This document shows positions 40,001 through 52,000 of a stretch of DNA of 64,000 nucleotides, one piece after another (the first letter of the stretch is position 1; each line of letters starts with the position of its first letter). Under the pieces are notes generated by a model. That model saw nothing but the letters and a program-made list of their open reading frames with translations, was not told the DNA's origin and did no database searches. Source of the DNA: Trichostrongylus colubriformis (Eukaryota > Nematoda > Chromadorea > Rhabditida > Trichostrongylidae). Both the position numbers and the translations under genes were made by a program. Location: NCBI GenBank assembly GCA_963978905.1, contig OZ022261.1, positions 3,597,992-3,661,991 on the forward strand, read 5' to 3'.

Positions 40001-43000
40001 CACTGTGGGCCGCAGGAAGGTGACGTCATTATCGTCCCACGCCTTCCGCTATATAATAAATCATCTGCCCTTCATCAAAATGAGATATGCAAACATCCAT
40101 GATATTGCCAAAAGTGTAGCGAATCGAATGGTACTTATTTTGTGAGAAAAGATGCAGTCTTAGCCGAGTTATGAACTCCCGAATTTGAAATTGCGAAAAC
40201 CGGCCAAAACGTTCCTTACAGCCTAATTAAATCTTAATCTTTGGGAAGATAGCACTCAAAGACTCCCCTGGGTTGCTGGAAATTTGTCAGTGGTCAATGC
40301 GTGCTCCAACAGGACTGGGCACCTGCTCATTCTGCGAGATCCACACTGGCACTCTGCGAGAGTCACTTCCCTGGCTACTGGACGAAGGAATTCTGGCCAA
40401 CTAACTCGCCTGATCTGAATCCGAAGGATTTCGCTGAGTGGGGCTACTTGCAGCAGAAGGTCTCCTCGAAAAGGCAGCAAAGTTTGAACGCTCTCAAAGC
40501 TCCACTTCAGAAGGCGTGGAACGATATCGACGTCACCTACCTACGGCCCCCAGTGATGTCGGTGGGGAAGAGACCGAAGGCCTGTATTGGTGCAAAACGA
40601 GCTCATTTTGAACATCTTCTTGAATGAATGATTGTTAGGCATTGCTTTACATAGAAGTTGTATCAGATTGCATAACCGTTACTTTTGTTGAAGTTATTAG
40701 TAATAAACTACGCGCAAATAATTAGGAGCCACCCTGTAGATATACTTTCAGCTCCCAAGTGGCACCTGCTTGAATGCATGTTGAAACTGAACCGTGGAAT
40801 TGTTTGCTCATTTTAGAGATTGTTTCCAGTTTCGCCGAAAATAATATTGAGTTCTCCTGTGAAGAGCCCAGTGCCATTCGGGTCGTCGTTCTCACTGAAG
40901 TGTGGTGTTCGTGGTTATCCTCAGCCGATAGTTTCGTGGTACCTTAACGATGTTCCTCTCTCTGAAAAAGATGGCGGAGTTACAATAGGTAAGTAGTTTT
41001 GAAAAAACGTATTGAAATTGAAACAGGTAGCTGAACTCTTCGGTGACCTAGGCTCGTGTTGGACAAGAATTCTAAAGGAGAAGCCCATGATTGATCTCTT
41101 CTCCCTCCTCTTGACTTGGCTCAATGCTGCACACATATATTTGATGAATAAATCCAGTTGTGTGCCGTTAAGACAGAAAATTCGCGTAGCCGTGTTCGAC
41201 GCGCGACGAAAGAGTGCAAGATAGAGGGAGCGCACCTGTTGAATCTCGAAGACCGCCTTCATACTTTGCGATGCCGGCCGCAGGGAATGGCTGCATGTCT
41301 CTGCGTCTCCGCCTGTGCTACCCTGTCTCGTTGCTTGCGTCGTCTCTGCACCTCCCTCACGCCACTCTGCCTCGCTGCCTGCGGTGAAGTCACGCCCTCC
41401 CGGAGCAAAGTATGAACCCGACCGAAGCGATTACACCTAGATGAAGGCATAAAGCACCATAATCGCTTGAGGCCCCATCGCGCATAGCTTGCACCATCGC
41501 GTCGCATGCCGAATGCCTCAACGAGAATTTTCGTTCTAATAGCACACACCCAATGGATCCACCTCATTACCCTGCTTCTCTTCTGCGTACTACTCATTGG
41601 AAAATCCTAACTCAACATATTGGCCGGAACTTACACACTATTGCATGATTTGATCTTCAGGAAGTGACGGAACATTGACGGTGGATACGAATTTTGGTGA
41701 TGCTCCTCGCACCTACAAATGTACTGCGAGGAATGATGCAGGTCAAGATGAAGTATCATATGAGATACATGTCATGGGTCAGTGAAACATGATGTTCTAC
41801 TTAATACAATACATTTGTCTATAATTTTCACGTTTTTACGAAGTTTGGAACTACCCTGGAAACGGTTTTTAGAGATCGGGTGAATTTGTGTAGGTGGGCA
41901 TGGGACGCGAAGGAATAAACTCACATGAATTAAAGTGGACGCTGTCATGTTATCTCATTACTTAGGAAGGAAATCTTCATCTGGTTTCCTAACACATAAC
42001 GCACCGAGGCTATTTTCACCGTTCCTGCCTATACATATGACCTGACGTTTCTGTGTAGTCTTCAAATCGTGCAACGCCATGTGTTGCACTTGGCCACCCA
42101 GGACCGTCTTTTTTTTTTGGGTCACATGAAACCGTCGATTTGTGAAGGCTAAAGCTGTCAGGATACGTTCTCGGATATGCAGGGTGTCCCAAAATTATGG
42201 GCGCCAATGTATTGCAATATTTTGTTGGCGTCAATAGCATGAATGAAAGAAAAATCAACCCATTCACAACTTTACTCACATCTTATGTAACAAGACACAG
42301 CAGTCATATTATAAGTTTCTTTGTCCCGACAAGGATACAAGCTCAAAGTCTCTCTATCACTCAACCGCCACGCTGCTTTTTTTTGACACGCTGCTTTTTC
42401 CATACATTCCCCCAAATCTTTCTCAGGGCTACCTTATGTGGCTACGCCAGACCTTGCTTCTAGTCGAGGACCCCGGCAGGAGATCAATGGAATCATTTCC
42501 GGGAGATTTGATGGATGTTTCGAAAAGTGATGAATTCGAAAAAATCGGAGCGGCAGTGCTTTTGTATCAATTTGATTCTATAAACTAAAGCGCTTTGCCG
42601 CTAAACTCACCAAGTACTGCTGCGAAAGACTGGAGAGTGCAGTGCTTTATTATGTCCAACCGCCAGTTCCTCATGTTCACATTCCCGCAAGCTTTACGCC
42701 GAAACTGATGGAAACCAGCAGCGTGTCATTATTGGACCCTCACCCTCAATCATTACTGGGACCCGATTGTTGGAATCCAAACACCCTATCGGCATGGTAT
42801 ACCCTACCAGACGTTGTTGGCTACAGTGGGTTGCCCTTAACGGTTCAGGACGTGGAAATTTTTTCGCTCGAACAAAAGTACGGCGAGGTGCGTGTCACCG
42901 TTGAAGCGAATGATAACCAAGTGTATTTGAAAAACTTCTGAAATCTTGAAAATACCATGAGCTTCACCCCGACAAGCATGCACCTTGGTAGAAGAAGATC

Positions 43001-46000
43001 CTGTGCACCCACTGAGAAGCAAATGAAAGAAAAAGGATCGATACCATTGTATAGAGGAATCCGAAGAATTACAAGTTCAGGCGCCCATAATTTTGGGACA
43101 CTCTGTAGAAAAAACATATCTGTGCATCATTGTACCAGAAAAATTGGTTCGCACTTCAATGTCACTCCTCACTCCTAGGAAAATTAAACTTTTGTACAAC
43201 TAGGCGGTTAGGTCCGCAGTCAATAGAAAAGTGATCTCAGTCGAAGTCTCATCTGTAGGGTGAGTAGTTGTCCCGTCAATTGTTTTGTTATTGCTTGCTA
43301 TGGTGTTCAAAAGCGTGGTGCCAAAATTCTAGCTACTTTTTGGAAGGGAAAGATCCCAGAAAGATATGTTCTTCTTCATATTCGTGAACATATAACCGGT
43401 GCAACACCATGTGTTGCACGCGCGACGTTATGGGTTAACGACCCAGATGGCGGGGTGGAGGGATTTGTTTAGCGGTGCTTCTGCAGAAATGAAGGAGATC
43501 GCCGTGGGCAAAGCGTGCTTTGAATGAGCGATCTCTACCACAAAACTTCATGACTAAGTTTTAACACAGCTTGCAGACCCCAGAACAATACTCAGTGGAA
43601 TCGGTTAGGTCCGGGCTGTGTTGAACATAACACTATGTGAGCAGATGCCCGTCCACAGTGGGTGGCTCATGCAATCATCCAGTGCTCACTGCGAAAAAGT
43701 GCGGTTTTAGAGTGATCTGGAATCCGGGAAAAAGTTGGTGTATTCACGAAAGGGCACAGCCAGGTGTCGAGGAAAATGGCCGCTTTAGTACGACCCGTCT
43801 CTTCAACAGGGACTCAAACACGACCCCTCCCCCCAACTTCCAACATCTACATAACCTCTACACTATCAGTAATTACCGTCGACTGCATAGCATCACTGCG
43901 TATTTTATTACTGTAATTGTTGTGTTGATCACTCAAGTTCAATAATATTTTCTTACATAAGCGGGTCAGCTGACGGCACGTTACGCTTTTAATCTAACCT
44001 GGGACCATTGCTGACCTCTGCCAATTACGATTCCCCCCCCCCCATCCCGCTCTTCGAATACGACCGCCCTGTCGAGGATTAATCGACTCCCGGTGTACTG
44101 TGGCTTGGGAGCAGCTGGAGCCACGAAAGAGGTGCCAGTTTTTCAACGTGCCTCGACCTTGCGCAGAAGGCTCACATAGCGTTGAAATCGCACAATGAAT
44201 AAAAGGGTTATAGTAACTTCCACCTTGTTTGCGAGCTCAATTGTGGGTTCTAACCTCATTTTTGGTCGGCACCCACATAGATTTTCCTAAAACGTATTAG
44301 CTCGAACGACTCTTATGAAACATATGACATGACCACCTACTTCGATGCTTTTTGGAGCTGATCATTGCCACAAAATTAACGATAGTGTTGGTTTCTAACA
44401 TTCAGGCGCTCCCAGCATGAAGGCGGGATTTCGCACTGTGAACTCTACAGAAGGTGAACCAACAGTGCTCACCTGCGATATCGTTGGCGAAAACAACCAC
44501 ATTCAGTGGTCCAAGGTATTATTGCTATCTTTACCCGAATTCATTTTATTATGCATGACAATGATGGAGAAATCACTGCAAAGAACACCCAGTAAAGGTG
44601 CTTGACATTTTATAGATAATGCTCCCCTGCGGAATACGCAATAAGACTGCGTTCATACTCAGCGCCAGCAAGGTGTGGCTGCGTTCATAGCCGGCGAGGC
44701 AGAGTGGCACGGGGGAGGCGCAGCGACGACCCAGGACACGAGGCAGCGTGGCATGGGCGAAAACGCAGAGACATGCACCAACGCCCCGACGCCGGTACTG
44801 CAGAGTATGAACGCAGTCTCTGACGGGTTGCTTGCGTTTTACATTTCTGATTTACATGACCCCCAACCTTGAACTATTCACATTTCAGAACGATGAACCT
44901 CTGCTGCCAATGTCGAATGTCATTTTCAACGAAGACAAGACAACAGCAAGCTTTCTTGCTACAGAAGTGAGTGATGAAGGGGAATACATCTGCACAGCGG
45001 AAAATTCTGCTGGAAAAGCGTCACAAACAATTCAACTCTATGTGGGAGGTGGGTTTTTGTAAGCTCAGCACTTAAAAACGCTTTATTTCAGTTTTCATTC
45101 AATTTGAAAATCCACCTTTTTGATTACTAAGTCACGAACATCACTCATACATGAAAACAGTGGCTCAGGTACTAGATCGGTAATGAGACAAACCTCGTAG
45201 TATTACGTAGTACTACCACTTTGCCTGACGCACGAAGAATATCGTGTACCATGGGTTCAGGAGACCCGAGCAAGCCGCAAGCTCGCGCACTGTAACGTCA
45301 GGTTGTTCTTCACAAATGGCAAGTATAAGCTGCTTCTTTCGCGTAGATAGACGCCCCGATCGAGTACAGTTTCGAGACGAACTTGCCGTACCATCTGAAG
45401 CACGTCGCTCGAGAAGGTGCTCGATCTTTCATCTCCTCCAGCAAGAGCCAATGGGCCCATCGGATTTGCCGGAACGGTAGTGTAAAGGAGAGCTGCCCGA
45501 TATAGCGTTTTTTTCTCATCCATCTCCGGCACGTTTGTGAAAGATGAAGACAGTGTTGACCATATTCCCTTGGCGGCGAATATGTACGGCTCCTGAAACA
45601 CTTAGTTCCAAAGTTTTGTTCTATAACGACTTCGACGTCCAGAATATATGCTGTCGAATCTCACCATTGCATTTGTCCAATACTTTCCGGACAACCTAAT
45701 AGTACGGGGGATAGGATTTACATAAACAAATTAACTGAATGACCCATGTCACAGGTCCAAGACGAAAGGCTGTCAGAGGGTCGGAGGCCTACTTGAGAAT
45801 CGTATGTCCCAACCCACCACCCAGAGATCGTCCAAGAGAATGCTACCTCTGTGACATGCTAGAATTCCCACGGAAATAGAGAAACTCACCTGCGGCGCTC
45901 ATAGGCAGCGTGCCATGTGAAGGCACACTCCAGGTTTGCCGCAGGAGTGGCTGCTTTGATATCGCCATTGCGAGTCCTGCGCTGGGAGACGTGCCTGCTC

Positions 46001-49000
46001 CGCCTCTTTGCAGTCGGTGAGGCGTGATGAAACCGCCTCTCAACGCTCACCTACCAATGACGATGTCAGCGCAGCTCTTCCTTCGGCAAGCCACCAGGCC
46101 GTGTACCTCCAGCAGCAGAATACTTACAACCGGGAGAAGTAGGATAGGTCGTAAAGACCTATGTATGTCCTAAAGAGGCATATGAGCCATCGAGTCATGT
46201 AAAGGCGTTTTGAAATTCACATACATAGTACTCTACTTAGCGTAGTATTGTTCGAAGGAATGGTCCACGGGAATTCCATAATTCTTCTTCCTCTTAAAAT
46301 CACTTTGTACTTTGCTAGATACAGTAAATGAACAGGAACATGAAAAGAACCGAGAATTTTTTTTTATTCCAAAGCAGAAATCGAAAAACTGCCAGAAGAG
46401 CAACACGGTTGAGTTCCCCATGTTTCTCGCCACATTTCAACGACTGTCTAGCGGCCAGAATGCAGTTCAAATTTTCGCGCCCATGTTGTTTTCCTTCTTA
46501 CTCTACTTCCCTGACCAGGTAAGTGTCGCCTCTTTGCTCCTCAGCTTCCTAGCGTCCAAACCCATTCGGACGCACCACTTCTTCGTCCTTCACTTTGGGT
46601 AGCTATATCACAATTGAATACTATTGTATACGCGCGTGAAACTTTGAATGCTGTCCTTAGTAAGCAAATTTACCATAGATATAAAGTCACACTAAAACTT
46701 AAATTTCCGTGGACGATTCCTTTAATCAGCGAGATTCTCGACAACGTAATGATTCCTCTTAGCGTAGAAAAGCAGCACGGTTTGCCATGTTCCTAGAGCA
46801 CTTTGTATGTCTGCTATAAAGAGCAATGAAGAAAATGTATTTTTCAGTGCCACCAAGGTTTGGAAGCAATGCTAAGCGGGAGCTGGTGAAACGAGGTGAA
46901 GGGGCAACACTGTTGTAAGTGACGTAGCTATATGTTATATGTAAAATACAGTTGGGTTGGCGCAGACTACTGAGCGTGTCACACGTGGAAGCATGCCAAT
47001 TGCGCTTGATCGTACCAATCGATCAGTATCATCACTGAAACGGTTCGCAGAAATAGGGAATTCGCAAAAACAGAAAAACGAAACGAAATATCTCCCGTCA
47101 ATCTCGTCCTTCGGCATCAGCCGATACGATCAAGCTCATTTGGCGTGCTTCCATATGTGTCGCGCCACTAATGTGCAGCAGCCCGACTGGTATGTAAAAT
47201 TCAGGATCTCATCTTCGCTGCGACGCGAGATATCAATTTCCCGCCATTCGCCTTTCGAGGCTATTTATCAACCCTTATCAGTTGCTATCACTTCCGTTCC
47301 GTCACCACTGATGTCCCCTTACCATCCCCCATATCACTTTGAAAAATCAGAGTCCCAGCTTCACTGCGACGCGAGATATCAATTTCCCGCCATTCGCCTT
47401 TCAAGGCTCCTTATCAGTTGCTATCACTTCCGGTCCCTCACCGTCAATGTCCCCGTACCATTCCTCATATCACTTTAAAAAGAGTCCCAGCTTTGCTGCG
47501 AAGCGAGATATGAATTTCCGGTCAAACACACACACACACCAACAGACACACTCAACCGATATATTTGGTAGTCTAAAAAGTCTTTTCGTATTTTTAAATA
47601 CGGCTTTTTCCCTCAAAACTGCTTTCCACAAAATTTCTTCTGTACATATATATGTAGTACAAGTCCACACGCATCAATAGGTATTGTTGTCTTCCATCTC
47701 CCGGATAACCCTTTTCGACAAAATAAAAATATCAAAAGTTACTTCATTTTCAATTCCAATTTTTTTTTGAGTTAGACAGGGAAAGGAAAAGGTGATAATC
47801 CGATGGAGCAAGATCAGGGCTATAAGGCAGCAATTTTCATCCAAGCTCGAGAGTTTTTTAAAAGAAAAAATTTTAAAAAATTTTTACCACTAGTGAAAAA
47901 ATGACTCGCCAATAAATTCTCGAGCTTGGATAAAAATTGCTGCCCCATCCACCTTATAGCCCTCATCTTGCTCCACCGGATAATCACCTTTTCCTTTCCC
48001 TGTCTAACGTCATTCAAAGAAAAATTTGTTTATAATTTTTGTATTGAAAATGAGGTTGACCGTTGATATGTTTATTTTACCGAAAAGGGTTATTCGGGAG
48101 ATGGAAGACAATAATACCTATAGATGCGTGTAGACTTGTACTACATGTGTATGTACAGAAGAGATTGCTAGAAAGTTTGGAGGGAAAAAGCGGTATTTGA
48201 AAATACGAAAAAACTTTTTAGACTACCCAATATAAAGTGGGATCTTTCGTTTGCTTGTGCACGTGTCATCATGTACTGTTAGCGGTCGTTTGGGACACTT
48301 TACGAATATCACCTCCGTTTTTGGCCAGGTTTAATTCAAACCCACTTCACATATGTAGTTGCGAAAGTTCATTCTGCGCATGGAGGTAGCTACTTCACAG
48401 CAAAAATTATTTCCTTGCTCACTTGGCGGCGGGGCGTGTATGGGGCGTGTATCGCTAGGACAGGATTTCGCACAACGAGGTACGACGTGCGACGCGACGC
48501 GTGCGAGTTAGGGGCGCCGTATCTAGCAGAGTCCTATAAATCGATTGCTGTTTCAGACGTAATCGCGGACCAATGTACGTATGACGCCCCTCGTTCGCAC
48601 GCCTCACGAAGCACCCATGCCGTGTTGTGAAATTCGGTCGTGAGGCCGCGTTCATAATTTGCGCCGGCAGGGCGTGGCTGCGTTCAAAGGCACCGAGACA
48701 AGGTGGCACAGGCGGAAACGCAGGCGCAGGCAACAAGACAAGGTGGCACAGGCGGAGACCCAGAGACACGCAGTCACGCCATGCCGTCGACACCGCACAG
48801 TATGAACGCGGTTTTACAGTACACTTCCGATGAGATGTACTAGGGCACAATTTTCATATGCAGGTGTGAAGCATTCGGCGTCCCCGAACCAACGATAATG
48901 TGGATGAAAGATGATCAAGTGCTGCAAAAGGGTAGGTTTGCGACGATGACATTTTCGAATACTTCGTGAAACTTATATTTCATCGCATGTGAAGACATGA

Positions 49001-52000
49001 CGCTCTCAATGTTCAACAGGTTTCTTCATACACTGCCGCTGGAAATCTATAAATCTGTAGAATTTATTAATATGGAATATCTTGATAACTAGCTTGAGAA
49101 CATCACGAAATGTGAAATGAAATCCCCTTCTTTCAGCATCCAAAAATAGCAGTAATCCCCAGTGGAACTCACTTATATTCGAAGTCGTCTCCATGGACGA
49201 TGCTGGTGTTTACACATGCAAAGCCGAAAACTGGGCTGGTGTCGCTGAAAAGGACTTCGACCTCGTTGTTATAAGTAAGTGTCATGAAGTCTGACTCTTC
49301 AAGAAGGCATGCTACATAACCCTTCAGTGAACTGATATCGAGTAGGTGAGAATGTGGGGGGCTATTCAATCCCGAACAAATCGGCTGAAACAGCTTCGTA
49401 CTGAACGTGGTGCAGTGCATAAGACAATTGGAGCTTCACATTGTTTTTAAACGTTTGAAGTGTAAAAAAAAACAATGTAAAAACAACGTTGCAGAAATCT
49501 ATTTCAAAAGACCCAGAAGATTCCACTAAATATTGCGAAGAATAAGTTTCCTGCTCCACTCCCAGCAATTCGGTAGGATAGGGTACGCGGCAGTAGTGAT
49601 CAGTCGGATACATATATACTGACTCCTTTCATAGAATGTCAATATCCAAAAGAATATACATATACAGTAGCGCTCAAAAGTCTTCGGCGAAATGGTCTTT
49701 CACTTGGGGTTTTTCACTTGTAACTTTTTTGCAACTGCACCGATTTAAGAGAAATTTTAGTATGTTGTACTTGGAGACACTGCATACTTAATATACTATT
49801 TTGGCGCTCAACGGTATAGGTTACGCGGTTATATGAATTTTTTTGTTTTTGCAGTGCCATCGCTATGGCGTCCCGCTATGCCGCTGTCATCAAAAGTCGT
49901 GGTCTTTCTACAGAATATTAATGTTCTCTGAGGCTTGCTCGTTTTGTTTTTGTAAAGGAAGCCGTTCCCCTTGACCAAGCCTTTTACTTTTTTTTGGGTG
50001 GTCTTGTAGTAAATTTTTGTAAAAAACCATGAAAAGTGTCAAGCGGCACTCAAGTAGAAGGAAATGTTGGCAATAGGTTCAGGCATCACATATTAAAATT
50101 TTGTCAAATTTGGTCAAGAAGAAAAAAAGTCATGACAAAAGAGTTTTGGCCGAAGACTTTTGAGCGCTACTGTACATATACGATAGGATAAATTGCCTAA
50201 TCTCAGGCTTGGAAAGGGCGCTAGCCGTCGAAAGTTTGCCAATGGGCTCAAATTTCTCTCGCAACATTTTGTGGAATCTTTTGAGTCTTTGAAATAGAAT
50301 CTTAGAGCCTCAAGTTGTTTTTGCGCACATTTATTGATATGAGGCTTTGGGACAGAACAATACTTAGGGTTTTTAAAAATGATCATCTTCGAGTGTCAGC
50401 ATTCACTGAATCCATATATGGTGCAGCGGCCTCACGGCATATACAGGGGGTGCCAAAAAAAAGTAATTTTGTCTCCTCCACTTTCGACCCCATTTAGCCA
50501 AACTACAGTGAATTCTATTGAGGAATTCTCATCCCCAGAATCAAGAGCAGACCTAACTCTATCACTATACTCCGTGGCAGCCTCCTGCACGAGCAGGAAC
50601 GGGAGCAAGGAAAGACTGAACAAGATGTATCACCTCAACTGGGCAAAATCCGAAATTTCTTCGCCCTCTTTCACAACCTTGCTGACGTCCGTTCAATCTG
50701 GGTACCTAAGGGGATTCATACCGGATGGTGTTCTTTAACATTGCGTTTTTCTCGGGTTCCCAGCGCCCTTCGTTTCCAAGAGCCAAAACGTTCCCCCTAC
50801 CACTGAAACCCCTCCGGAGGCGGATTTGAGGCATGAAAATGATACTTTGGATCATAGCAGCCTTGTCCAAGCAGCAGGGGCTCTGTGACTTCCAAGAACC
50901 GAAGGGCCAACCCTCAGGAAGCTTCCCACAAAAGACCTACCACGGAGCTTGGCTCCACTGTTTTTAGCGAATTTTTAAATGTAGGTACTCCGAAGCCCGA
51001 CTGCGCCGAATGAAACGTCCATATTTTTATGAACATGAACGTGAGGAGCCACAGCTTGTTCCTGCTTTTAGAGGAACATTTCGGGAATGTTTTGCCCCAA
51101 TACCTTTATCTCTTTCGTTTCCCTACGTTTTGTAAAATTGGCAGATGTGAGCCATGGGCAAAATTACTTTTTTTTTTGGCACCCCCTGTATTTTCGATGT
51201 TTGTGCTTTGCCGCTGTCTCCTCTCACAAATTTCCTTCTTTGTTTCTCTGCATGTCTTTTTTATTTGGAAAATATCATTGAGCATAGTTGCCAGCCGAAA
51301 GGCGACTGATGAGAAGTGTCTAATCGACGGTACTTGGATCACGGGCGTACATATGTTTTGTTACACTCGATAGATCTCTTACGTGGATGAATGTGTAAGT
51401 CATGACGGAACCGTGAAGGTCCATCCATCTTACCAATTATGCACTATGGACTTAAGGGCACACCCAAGTGTCGAGGAAAATGGCCACTTCAATGCGAACC
51501 CTTCCCCTCAATGGGAACCCAAATACGATCCCCTTTCAACGTCTATACACTCTACAGTATCAGTAAATCAGTAACTATCGCCCATTGCATAGTATTACAC
51601 AGTATTTTATTACTGTAATTTTTATGTTGATCACGTAAATTCCATCGTATTTTCCTACATAACCAGATCGCCTAACGTTCCGCTTATCGTCTAGGTTGGG
51701 ACCATTGCTGATCTCTGCAATTAAGACACCCCTCCCCCTCCCTCCCGTTGCGCCCCTCAAAACCTCGACTCCTGGTGTGCCCTGGTGGACTCTTTTCGCT
51801 ACCAGTTCTAAGCGCTTTCAACAACCCTCGTGTTTCAACACTGGATTGTTCATGACGACTATCCTTTTCCTCTACGCTGCTGTTAAATACTGCTGCTTCA
51901 GGTCCACCTTCTGTTCTACCGGACACATTGGAATTCACTGTGGACTCACGTCAAACCGTAATCCTCCCGTGCAATGTTACAGGAAATCCCGAGCCGGTAG

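Noticed and set aside
42642..42941. 99-codon frame in the 926-bp element
   Set aside because: It was considered as a transposase, but no DDE/D or helix-turn-helix motif was seen. It is left as unrecognised interior sequence.
46957..47478. 173-codon plus-strand frame
   Set aside because: It is built from the ~140-bp tandem repeat, and the peptide repeats with it.
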